From Sysuimicrobium calidum (GTDB lineage Bacteria; Sysuimicrobiota; Sysuimicrobiia; Sysuimicrobiales; Sysuimicrobiaceae): a stretch of DNA of 64,000 nt. Position numbers and translations under genes: made by a program. Where the stretch lies: contig JAVKHN010000005.1 in assembly GCA_031459935.1 (NCBI GenBank), forward strand, positions 22,440 through 86,439. Reading direction: 5' to 3'. Positions 44,342-52,233 of the stretch are shown in pieces. The notes under the pieces are model-generated. The model saw only the letters and a list, made by a program, of their open reading frames with translations, searched no databases and was not told the DNA's origin. Position 1 is the first letter of the stretch, and the number at the start of each line of letters is the position of its first letter.

Positions 44342-45517
44342 ATGCCGGCTGTGGCCATCACGAGTGCTGCGGAATCCTTCGCAAGCCCCTTACGGGGCCT
44401 CGGCGTCCTTGTGGTGGACGGGCAGGGCCTGCTGGAGGCCGCGGCGACGCGATTTGAGCAAGAGGGAGCGAGCGTCTTGATGGACCGGGGGAAGGATCCG
44501 GCCGCGGCCCACGTGGTGGTGACCGCGGATCCGAGGACGGTACCGGAACTGGTGGCCGCCTTTCCAGGCTGCCCGGTGCTCGTGGTGCACCCGGAAGGGA
44601 CCGTGGAGGAGGCGGTGGTCGCGGTGCGCAACGGCGCCCTGGACTTCCTCACGGGGCCCGGGTGGGAGGAGCGGCTTTTCGTCCGGGTGCTGGAGCTGGC
44701 GCAGGAGCGGCGGTTACGGGAGGAGCGGGCTCGCCTGCAGACGGACCTGGCCCGGGCGTACCGCTTCGACGGCGTGGTGGGGACGAGCCCCGCCATGCTG
44801 GAGGTCCTGCGGGTGGCCTCCATCGTGGCCCCCACAGACGCCACGGTGCTGCTCGTGGGCGAGAGCGGCACAGGTAAGGAGCTGGTGGCGCGATCCATCC
44901 ACCTGCAGAGCCGCAGGGCCAGCGGGCCGCTGGTGGTGATGCACTGCGGTGCCATCCCCGAGACCCTGCTGGAGACGGAGATCTTCGGTCACGAGAAAGG
45001 CGCGTACACTCACGCGCTCACCTCCCGGCCGGGGAAATTCGAGCAGGCCCACGGGGGCACCATCTTCCTGGACGAGGTGGGCGAGATGTCGCCCCGCATG
45101 CAGGTGAAGCTGCTGCGGGTGCTGCAGGAGCGGGTGGTGGAGCGGGTGGGTGGCACCCGGCCCATCAAGGTGGACTGTCGGGTGGTGGCGGCCACCAACC
45201 GGGACCTCGTGCGGATGGTGCAGGAGGGGACCTTCCGGGAGGACCTGTACTACCGGCTTAACGTGGTCACCCTGCGGCTTCCGCCTCTCCGGGAGCGGAT
45301 GGAGGACGTGCCCCTGCTCGCGGAGTTCTTCGTGCAGAAGTACCGCAAGCAGACCGGTAAGCCCGTGCGGGGACTGCGGGAGGCGGCTCTGCGCAAGCTC
45401 CTGGAGTACCCGTGGCCCGGGAACGTGCGGGAGCTGGAGGCGGTGATCCACCGGGCCGTCATCCTGGCCCAGGACGAGTGGATCGGCGCCGCGGACGTCC
45501 GGCTGGACGGGGCCTAA
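44342..45517 (+). CDS. Sigma-54-dependent transcription activator, no DNA-binding domain, altered GAFTGA loop
   Basis: The 391-residue product has a pseudo-receiver N-terminal part (residues 15 to 115, no phosphorylatable aspartate at the usual place) and an AAA+ domain: Walker A GESGTGKE (173-180), Walker B GGTIFLDE (238-245) and FREDLYYRLN. The loop that contacts sigma-54 reads GAYTHA (220-225) where GAFTGA is usual, so the glycine that touches sigma-54 is His. The protein ends soon after the AAA+ domain and lacks the Fis-type HTH, as in Helicobacter FlgR. It probably controls the flagellar and chemotaxis operons nearby. Confidence 0.88.
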   Translation: MPAVAITSAAESFASPLRGLGVLVVDGQGLLEAAATRFEQEGASVLMDRGKDPAAAHVVVTADPRTVPELVAAFPGCPVLVVHPEGTVEEAVVAVRNGALDFLTGPGWEERLFVRVLELAQERRLREERARLQTDLARAYRFDGVVGTSPAMLEVLRVASIVAPTDATVLLVGESGTGKELVARSIHLQSRRASGPLVVMHCGAIPETLLETEIFGHEKGAYTHALTSRPGKFEQAHGGTIFLDEVGEMSPRMQVKLLRVLQERVVERVGGTRPIKVDCRVVAATNRDLVRMVQEGTFREDLYYRLNVVTLRLPPLRERMEDVPLLAEFFVQKYRKQTGKPVRGLREAALRKLLEYPWPGNVRELEAVIHRAVILAQDEWIGAADVRLDGA

Positions 45518-45527
45518 GGTTGTGCGC

Positions 45528-45541
45528 GGCACGGGAGTTGC
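45528..45541 (+). promoter_or_regulatory. Sigma-54 promoter for HD-GYP-cheW-cheA-cheY-rpoN
   Basis: CGGCACGGGAGTTGCAA has GG (45528-45529) and GC (45540-45541) exactly 10 bases apart. The predicted start is about 45553, shortly before the GTG at 45566. Confidence 0.78.
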
Positions 45542-45565
45542 AATCCCACGGGGGGAGGCAGCTGC

Positions 45566-46945
45566 GTGGAGCCGCTGCGGTGCGTGGTGCTGAGGCCAGA
45601 TCCCCTGGAGGGGAGGCGGGGCGCGGTGGCCTTCCGGTGGGTTCCCACCCTGGACGCGGCGCGGGCCGCGCTTCTGAGCGAGGAACCGGACGCCCTCGCG
45701 GTGGACGTGGCGGAGACCGGGGAGGAGGGCCTGCTGGCCGTGGCGGCGCTCGCCCGGACATGTCCGCACCTCCCCGTGGTGGCTGTGGCCCCGCCCGCGC
45801 GGATGCCGGAGGCTGTGCGGCGGGGCGCGCGGGGCCTGCTGGCGCCGCCCGCCACGGCTGCGGCCCTGGCGGAGGAGGTCCTCTGCGCGGTGCGGGCGCA
45901 CCGGGCCCTCCGGGAGGAGCTGCAGCTCGCGGTGCTGCGGCCGCTGTTGCAATTGCGGGAACTCGTGCCCGCGGACGGGAGCCCGGAGGGGGTGCTGCGG
46001 CGGCTGGTGGAGATCGCCCGGCACAGCCTGGGCGCGGATCGGGCTGCGGTGATGACCCTGAGCCCGCAGGCCCAGGACCTGGTGGTGGCCACGGTGCAGC
46101 AGGCGGGCAGCTCGCTGGCGGAGCGCCTTTGGACGCTCCTGCCCGATCGCCTGACCAGCGCCCGCCTGCCCGCGGAGGATTCCGGCGAGGTGCTCACCGC
46201 GGCCCTCGCCACCGCGGACCGCACCCTGGGCGCCCTCACGGTCTGCCGGACCAAGCCCCGGGAACCCTTCGGCCCCGTGCACCGGGAGCTGTTGAACCTC
46301 CTGGGCGTCCTCGGGGCCCTGCCTCTCCTGCAGGTGGACCTCGTGCGCCGGGTCCAGCAGGCGAACCAGAGCCTCGTGAACGCCCTGGCCTACGCCTGCG
46401 AGCTTCACGAGGCCACCCTGCGGGGGCACAGCGAGCGCCTTGCGTCCTACGCGGTGGCCGTGGGTCGGCGTCTCGGGTTTGGGGAGCCCGCCCTCACCGA
46501 CCTGCGGGTGGCGGGGATGCTGCACGACGTGGGCAAGATCGGCATCAGCGACGCCATCCTGCTCAAACCCGGGCCCCTCACCCCCGAGGAGTACGAGGTC
46601 GTCAAGCGGCACACGGTGATGGGTGCGGAGATCCTCTCCGCGGCGGGATTCGGGGAGGACGTGGTGCGGTGGGTCCTGCACCACCACGAGCGGTGGGACG
46701 GCCGCGGATACCCCATGGGGCTTGCGGGGGAGCAGATCCCGGTGGGGGCTCGCATCCTGGCCGTGGTGGACGCCTTCGAGGTGATGACCGCGGGCCGCAT
46801 CTACCGCCCTGCGATCCCCGTGGAGGCGGCGGTGGAGGAGCTGCAGGCCCAGCGGGGGCGGCAGTTCGATTCCGAGGTGGTGGCCGCCTTCCTGGAGTTC
46901 CTCCGGAGCGGCGAGGTCCGCGTGGATCTGGAATCGGGGAGGTGA
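45566..46945 (+). CDS. HD-GYP domain protein, c-di-GMP phosphodiesterase type
   Basis: The 459-residue product has a degenerate receiver-like N-terminus (residues 1 to 115), a GAF-like middle (about 130 to 260) and a C-terminal HD-GYP domain. The HD motif is MLHDVGKIG near residue 317 and the GYP signature HHERWDGRGYP near residue 371, with further metal ligands KRHTVMGAEIL. Such proteins break down c-di-GMP. GTG at 45566 follows GGGGGGAGG. It heads the operon that ends with rpoN. Confidence 0.9.
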   Translation: MEPLRCVVLRPDPLEGRRGAVAFRWVPTLDAARAALLSEEPDALAVDVAETGEEGLLAVAALARTCPHLPVVAVAPPARMPEAVRRGARGLLAPPATAAALAEEVLCAVRAHRALREELQLAVLRPLLQLRELVPADGSPEGVLRRLVEIARHSLGADRAAVMTLSPQAQDLVVATVQQAGSSLAERLWTLLPDRLTSARLPAEDSGEVLTAALATADRTLGALTVCRTKPREPFGPVHRELLNLLGVLGALPLLQVDLVRRVQQANQSLVNALAYACELHEATLRGHSERLASYAVAVGRRLGFGEPALTDLRVAGMLHDVGKIGISDAILLKPGPLTPEEYEVVKRHTVMGAEILSAAGFGEDVVRWVLHHHERWDGRGYPMGLAGEQIPVGARILAVVDAFEVMTAGRIYRPAIPVEAAVEELQAQRGRQFDSEVVAAFLEFLRSGEVRVDLESGR

Positions 46946-46950
46946 ACGCG

Positions 46951-47439
46951 GTGGACCGGAAAGCGACGAGCGAACCTGAGCAGCACCTGGTGGTGGTGCG
47001 GCTCGATCGGGAACGGTACGGCTTCGCCATCGAGCACGTGCACGAGATCATCCGGATGCAGGAGGTGACCCGCGTCCCCCGGGCGCCAGAGTTCGTGGAG
47101 GGGGTGATCAACCTCCGAGGACAGGTGATCCCCGTGCTGGATCTGCGCCGGCGGTTCGGGCTTCCCCCGGGGGAAAGGGATGGCACGACCCGCATCGTGG
47201 TGGTGGAGATGAACGGGAACCGGGTGGGCGTGGTGGTGGACGCGGTGCTGGAGGTGCTGCGGGTTCCCCAAAGCAGCGTGGTGCCGCCGGAGGACCTGCT
47301 GGCCACAAGCCAGGTGGCGTTCCTGCGGGGCGTTGCCAAGCACGGGGATGGGCTCATCCTCCTGCTGGACCTGCAGCGGGTGCTGGAGGTCGGCGAGCAA
47401 CAGGCCCTGCGGGACTTCCAGCCCGCCCTCGCGCACTAG
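46951..47439 (+). CDS. cheW: Chemotaxis coupling protein CheW
   Basis: The 162-residue product has the CheW fold: FAIEHVHEIIRMQEVTRVP near residue 25, GVINLRGQVIPVLDLRRRFG near residue 50, and LLLDLQRVLEV at the end. CheW links receptors to the kinase CheA. The GTG at 46951 has GGGGAGG eight bases upstream and lies five bases after the HD-GYP stop. Confidence 0.93.
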   Translation: MDRKATSEPEQHLVVVRLDRERYGFAIEHVHEIIRMQEVTRVPRAPEFVEGVINLRGQVIPVLDLRRRFGLPPGERDGTTRIVVVEMNGNRVGVVVDAVLEVLRVPQSSVVPPEDLLATSQVAFLRGVAKHGDGLILLLDLQRVLEVGEQQALRDFQPALAH

Positions 47440-47449
47440 GAGGGGAACG

Positions 47450-49378
47450 GTGCACCTCGCTAAGCTCCTTCCCACGTTCCTCGCGGAGGCGGAGGAGCAC
47501 CTCCAGACCCTGGAAGAGGGGGTGCTGCGGCTGGAGCGCGATGGCGCGGAGGCGGGGCTCGTGCAGAGCCTCTTCCGCAGTGCCCACACCCTCAAGGGAA
47601 GCGCGGCGGCGCTCGGGTTCCGGCGCATGGCGGAGCTCACGCACCGGATGGAGGAGGTGCTGGACGCGCTGCGTGGGGGACTTCGAAGCGCGGAGGGCTT
47701 GGTGGACCTCCTGCTCGCGTGCGTGGACGCGCTCCGCACCCTGCGGCAGGAGGTGGCGGAGGCAGGCGAGGAGCGCACGGAGGTGGAGGACCTCGTGCGG
47801 CGGCTGCAGACCTGGCGGGAGGGAGCCCCTGCAGACGCACTCCACCCCGTGGAGGTCCGGATCCGGCTGCGGGAGGACTGCCCCATGCGGGCGGCCCGGG
47901 CCCTCGCCCTGCTGCAGGCGCTGCGCCGGGAAGGCGAGATTGAGCAGGTGGTGCCCTCCGAGGAGGAGATCCGCAACGGGGCCGTGGATCTGGAGCTGAG
48001 CTGCCGGGTGAGGGTGCGGGAGCCGGAGATCCTCGTGCCGCTCCTCTCGGGCGCGGACGTGGAGTCCGTGCGGATCCTGCCCGCCCCGGAGGTTCCGCGG
48101 GACGAGCGATGGCTGGATCTGGGTCCGCAGGCGCGGGGCAAGCTCCCGCACGATCCGGAGTTGAGCCGACGAGCCGCCCTGCGCACCGTGCGGGTGGACG
48201 TGGAGCGGCTGGACCGGATCATGAACCTCGTGGGGGAGCTGGTGGTGGACCGCATCCGGTTCCAGCAGATCGCCCACCGGCTGCGCGCGGGCGGGAGGGA
48301 CCACGGCCTCGCGGAGGAGCTCCTGGACGCCGCGGTCCACCTGGGCCGTGTCGCCACGGACCTGCAGGCCCAGGTGCTCAAGATCCGCATGCTGCCCATC
48401 GAGCACCTCTTCAGCCGCTTCCCCCGCTACGTGCGGGACCTGGCGCGGCGGGCCGGCAAGGAGGTGGAGGTGGTGCTGGAGGGGCAGGACGTGGAGCTGG
48501 ACCGATCCATCCTCGAGCAGATCGGCGGGCCGCTCATGCACCTCGTGCGCAACGCGGTGGACCACGGCATCGAGCCCCCGGAGGAGCGGGAGCGGCTCGG
48601 CAAGCCGCGGGCGGGCCGGCTGCGCCTGGCGGCCTACCAGGAGGACGGGATCGTGGTGGTGGTGGAGGACGACGGCCGGGGGATCGACACGGATCGGGTG
48701 CGCAGCCGGGCCGTGGAGCTCCGGATCGTGAGCCCGGAGGCCGCGGCGCGTCTGGCGGAGCGGGAGGTGGTGGAGCTCATCTTCCACCCGGGGCTCAGCA
48801 CCGCCGCGGCGGTCACGGACGTCTCCGGCCGGGGCGTGGGCATGGACGCGGTACGGGCTGGCGTGCAGGCGGTGGGCGGGAGCCTGGAGGTGGAGACGGA
48901 GCGCCAAAAGGGCACCCGCTTCCTCCTGCGCCTCCCCCTCACCCTGGCCATCGTGCGGGCTGTGACGGTGATCTGCGGGGGGGAGCGGTACGCGGTCCCC
49001 ATCTCCTCCGTGCACGAGATCGTGGAGATCCCGGCCTCCCGGGTGCACCGGGTGGGGTCCGGCCACACCACGGTGCTGCGGGGTTCGGTACTGCCCCTCG
49101 TCTCCGTGCACGAGATCCTGGGGCTGCCCGTACCTCGGGAGCCGGATCGGCTCCTGTGCGTGGTGGTGGGTGCGGGCCGCCGGCGGGTGGGGCTTTGGGT
49201 GGACGGGGTGGTGGGAGAGGGAGAGATGGTGGTGAAGCCCTTGGGGAGCTATCTCGGCGAGGTGCCCGGGGTGTCGGGGGCCACCATCCTGGGAGACGGA
49301 CGGGTGGCCCTCATCCTGGACCCCGTGCGCCTGGTGCGTCTCGCAGTACGGGAGGAGGAACTGGCGCATGTCGGCTAG
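47450..49378 (+). CDS. cheA: Chemotaxis histidine kinase CheA
   Basis: The 642-residue kinase has an HPt domain with the phosphorylated His46 in RSAHTLKGSAA, a middle domain, a dimerisation helix with MNLVGELVVDRIRF (about residue 258), the ATPase domain (HLVRNAVDHGIEPP near residue 366, DDGRGID and GRGVGMDAVR) and a C-terminal CheW-like domain. It phosphorylates CheY. The GTG at 47450 follows AGGAGGGG. cheY starts 11 bases before the stop. Confidence 0.95.
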   Translation: MHLAKLLPTFLAEAEEHLQTLEEGVLRLERDGAEAGLVQSLFRSAHTLKGSAAALGFRRMAELTHRMEEVLDALRGGLRSAEGLVDLLLACVDALRTLRQEVAEAGEERTEVEDLVRRLQTWREGAPADALHPVEVRIRLREDCPMRAARALALLQALRREGEIEQVVPSEEEIRNGAVDLELSCRVRVREPEILVPLLSGADVESVRILPAPEVPRDERWLDLGPQARGKLPHDPELSRRAALRTVRVDVERLDRIMNLVGELVVDRIRFQQIAHRLRAGGRDHGLAEELLDAAVHLGRVATDLQAQVLKIRMLPIEHLFSRFPRYVRDLARRAGKEVEVVLEGQDVELDRSILEQIGGPLMHLVRNAVDHGIEPPEERERLGKPRAGRLRLAAYQEDGIVVVVEDDGRGIDTDRVRSRAVELRIVSPEAAARLAEREVVELIFHPGLSTAAAVTDVSGRGVGMDAVRAGVQAVGGSLEVETERQKGTRFLLRLPLTLAIVRAVTVICGGERYAVPISSVHEIVEIPASRVHRVGSGHTTVLRGSVLPLVSVHEILGLPVPREPDRLLCVVVGAGRRRVGLWVDGVVGEGEMVVKPLGSYLGEVPGVSGATILGDGRVALILDPVRLVRLAVREEELAHVG

Positions 49379-49730
49379 GGTCCTGGTGGTGGACGACGCA
49401 GCCTTCATGCGGGCTATGCTCCGCGAGGTCCTCACCAACAGCGGTTTCCAGGTGGTGGGGGAGGCCAGCAACGGCCTGGAGGCCATCGAGCGGTACGAGG
49501 AGACCAAACCCGACGTGGTGACCATGGACATCACCATGCCGGAGATGGATGGGGTGCGGGCGGTACGGGAGATCCTGCGCCGGGACCCCGCGGCCCGCGT
49601 CGTGATGGTGAGCGCCATGGGGCAGCAGGCCCTGGTGGTGGAGGCCATCCAGGCGGGAGCCCGGGATTTCGTGGTGAAGCCCTTCGATCAGGCCCGCCTG
49701 GTGGAAGCCATCCGGAGAGCCCTTCGGTAG
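49368..49730 (+). CDS. cheY: Chemotaxis response regulator CheY
   Basis: The 120-residue single receiver domain has VVDDAAFMRAML, the phosphorylated Asp in VTMDITMPEMDG (about residue 54), VSAMGQQ (switch Thr/Ser region) and VKPFD with the conserved lysine. It carries the signal from CheA to the flagellar motor. It overlaps cheA by 11 bases and precedes rpoN by 12. Confidence 0.95.
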   Translation: MSARVLVVDDAAFMRAMLREVLTNSGFQVVGEASNGLEAIERYEETKPDVVTMDITMPEMDGVRAVREILRRDPAARVVMVSAMGQQALVVEAIQAGARDFVVKPFDQARLVEAIRRALR

Positions 49731-49742
49731 CGGGAGGAAACC

Positions 49743-51134
49743 ATGGTCAGCCTCGCTCTCGCGCCCGCGCCGGTCGCCCAGCCTGAAGCCAGGGCCCTGC
49801 AGGTGGTGCTCGCGGCGAACGCCATCCTGCCGCTCCCCGTGCAGGAACTGCTCAGCCGGGTGGAGCAGGAGCTCGCGGAGAACCCGGTGCTGGAACGGGT
49901 GCCCTGGACCTGCCCCCAGTGCGGCACGGAGGCGGAGGGCATCTCGTGCGGCCGGTGCGGGTACGGCCTGTTGGGCGGGTCGGGCCGGTTCCGGTGGGAG
50001 TGGGGGGATCCGGGCACCCGGAAGGAACGTCCCTCCGCCCTGGAGTTCGTCCGGGCACCCACGAACCTCCTGGACCACCTGGAGGCCCAACTGCGGGTGA
50101 GCTTACGGGATCCAAGGCTCCAGCGGGTGGCCCTGCACCTGCTGGGGTATCTCGATCCTCGGGGCTACTTTGACGGGGAGCTGCGGTACGTGGCCGCGGA
50201 GCTCGGGGTCCCGGAAGCGCTCGCGGAGCGGGCCCTGCGGGCCGTGCAGGCCCTGGAGCCCGCGGGCATCGGGGCCCGGGACCTACGGGAGTGCTTGCTG
50301 TTGCAGCTGGAGCGGCTCCCGGACCACCCGCTCCGCGACCTCGCCCGGACCCTGGTGGCCCACCACCTGGAGGAACTGGCCCGGGGGCGGCACGAGGCGG
50401 TGGCCACCCGCTTGGGGGTGCGACCGGAGACCGTGCACGAGGCCCTCCAGTACCTGCGGACCCACACGGTTCCCGCCCCCACGGAGGCCTTCCACGCGGA
50501 GCACGGGGGGCGCGAGGTGCGGCCCGAGGAACTCGCGGTCCCTGATGTGGTCCTCACGCGCACGGAGGAGGGCTATCGGGTGGAACTCGTGGCCAGCGGT
50601 GCCCTCGCGCTCCGCATCAACCCCCTGGTGCGGCGGGCGCTTTTGACCGCGGACCTCCTGCCCGAGGAGCGGGACCGGCTGCGGGCCCACCTGCGCCGGG
50701 GGCGGCTGTTCATCGAGGCGGTACGCCGGCGCAACACCATGCTGTACCGCTGCGCGGAGTTCCTCGCCCGCTACCAGCGGGCGTTCCTCGACCACGGCCC
50801 CCGATGCCTCCGCCCCCTCACCCTCACGCAGGTGGCCCGGGAGCTGGGGGTCTGGGAGTCCACGGTGAGCCGGGCTGTGGCGGGCAAATTCGTGCAGATG
50901 CCCGACGGCCGGGTGGTCTCCTTCGAGGTGTTCTTCGACGGAAGCCTCCCCATACGGGAACGGATCCGGGAGTTCGTGGCCGCGGAGAGCCCGGACCGGC
51001 CCCTCACGGACGAGGACCTGGTGGAGCGGCTGCGGGCGGAGGGGTATCGGCTGGCGAGGCGCACGGTGACCAAGTACCGGGAGATGGCGGGAATCCCCTC
51101 CGCCAGGGTCCGGCGGCGGATGCGGCCTGCTTGA
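49743..51134 (+). CDS. rpoN: RNA polymerase sigma-54 factor with a zinc-ribbon insertion
   Basis: The 463-residue product is a sigma-54. The activator-contact region I is LPVQELLSRVEQELAENPVLE (residues 31 to 51). It is followed by a zinc-ribbon-like segment with C57, C60, C69 and C72 where other sigma-54s have the acidic region II. The core-binding domain reads LLGYLDPRGYFDG and EPAGIGARDLRECL, the HTH is LTLTQVARELGVWESTVSRAV, and the RpoN box is ARRTVTKYRE (438-447). It is the last gene of an operon that starts with a sigma-54 promoter. Confidence 0.92.
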   Translation: MVSLALAPAPVAQPEARALQVVLAANAILPLPVQELLSRVEQELAENPVLERVPWTCPQCGTEAEGISCGRCGYGLLGGSGRFRWEWGDPGTRKERPSALEFVRAPTNLLDHLEAQLRVSLRDPRLQRVALHLLGYLDPRGYFDGELRYVAAELGVPEALAERALRAVQALEPAGIGARDLRECLLLQLERLPDHPLRDLARTLVAHHLEELARGRHEAVATRLGVRPETVHEALQYLRTHTVPAPTEAFHAEHGGREVRPEELAVPDVVLTRTEEGYRVELVASGALALRINPLVRRALLTADLLPEERDRLRAHLRRGRLFIEAVRRRNTMLYRCAEFLARYQRAFLDHGPRCLRPLTLTQVARELGVWESTVSRAVAGKFVQMPDGRVVSFEVFFDGSLPIRERIREFVAAESPDRPLTDEDLVERLRAEGYRLARRTVTKYREMAGIPSARVRRRMRPA

Positions 51135-51159
51135 CTTGTGCACGGGGTGCCCGTATGAT
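51131..51159 (+). promoter_or_regulatory. Sigma-70-type promoter for the lipoprotein gene
   Basis: TTGACT (51131-51136) and TATGAT (51154-51159) are separated by exactly 17 bases. The -35 box overlaps the rpoN stop codon. Expected start about 51166. Confidence 0.75.
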
Positions 51160-51200
51160 CCGGACGACAGCCGTCAAAAAGTTCAATAACAGGGACTGAG

Positions 51201-52223
51201 GTGTCCAAAGGGAACGGGGTGCGCAGCTCCGCAAGGTTTTCCCTGGTCCTGCTGGCGGTTTTCCTGACCTCCGGGTGCGGGTTGATCCCGCTCCTCGCAG
51301 CGATGAATCCGCCGCCCGCACCCACCCCGACCCCTACCTCCTCCCCTCTGACCCCGGCACCGTCTCCCCTCCTCCAGGTGGTCTCCACGGTGCCCCCGGA
51401 CGGGGAGGTTGGGGTCTCTCCCCTCACCGAGATCGTGGTGACCTTCAGCGCCATCATCCGGCGCACCACCGCATGCCTCTCCATCGCCATCGAACCTCCT
51501 CCGCTCGCAGGCCCGACTTCCTGCACCCTGACCTCCGGCGGGCAGGGCGTGCGGCTGGGCGGACTGCGGCTCGCGAACAGCACCCTGTACACGGTGACCG
51601 TGGAGCCAGGGGTGGAGGCCATAGATGGCCGGGTCCTGCTGCAGCCGTACACGTGGCGGTTCACCACCCGGGCCCCCTCCCCACCCGTAACCGTGATCCT
51701 GGGGCCCACGGTGGCGGGGACGGTGTGCAGCAACGGGGCGGTCTCCCCCGGGATGGTGGCGGGAGAGGACGAAACTCCAGCGTCAGGACCCTGCAACGGC
51801 GAGGCTATTGCCGCGGCCTTCGTGGCCTTCCGGGTTCCCGCGGAACTGGCGGCGCCGGGGGTGAACGTGGTGAGCGCGGTCTACACCGGCCAGCGCCAGA
51901 CGCTCTCCGGTGACCCCTGGGGGATCTGGAACAACCTCCTGGCCGAAGGGGTGGCTTGGCTGGACGACACCTCCCCCGGCATCCTGGCTCCGGACGACTA
52001 CACCGCTTTGCCCCTTGCGTCCGCAATCGCCGTATTCGGGGGATCACCGGCCCCCACACCGGTGCCTTTCTCTTTCGACGCCACGGGCCTCGTGCGGGCT
52101 CAGGTCTCCAAAAGCCACATCGGGATCCGGTTCCGGTTCGTGGGGGTGCCAAATAATGACGGCAGTGACGACCTCGAGCAGTTCTTCGCCCCCTTCCTGC
52201 AGGTGACGTACACCACCCCGTGA
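51201..52223 (+). CDS. Secreted lipoprotein with a bacterial Ig-like (Big_5) domain
   Basis: The 340-residue product has a signal peptide with a lipobox, FLTSGC, at residues 21 to 26, so it is probably anchored at the cell surface. A Pro/Thr-rich spacer (about 37 to 55) follows, then a Big_5 / SbsA-type Ig-like domain with VSTVPPDGEVGVSPLTEIVVTF near residue 60. The C-terminal half (residues 170 to 340) has no domain I recognise. It may be a surface or adhesion protein. The start GTG at 51201 lies about 35 bases after the expected transcription start. Confidence 0.7.
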   Translation: MSKGNGVRSSARFSLVLLAVFLTSGCGLIPLLAAMNPPPAPTPTPTSSPLTPAPSPLLQVVSTVPPDGEVGVSPLTEIVVTFSAIIRRTTACLSIAIEPPPLAGPTSCTLTSGGQGVRLGGLRLANSTLYTVTVEPGVEAIDGRVLLQPYTWRFTTRAPSPPVTVILGPTVAGTVCSNGAVSPGMVAGEDETPASGPCNGEAIAAAFVAFRVPAELAAPGVNVVSAVYTGQRQTLSGDPWGIWNNLLAEGVAWLDDTSPGILAPDDYTALPLASAIAVFGGSPAPTPVPFSFDATGLVRAQVSKSHIGIRFRFVGVPNNDGSDDLEQFFAPFLQVTYTTP

Positions 52224-52233
52224 GGGGACCGGC

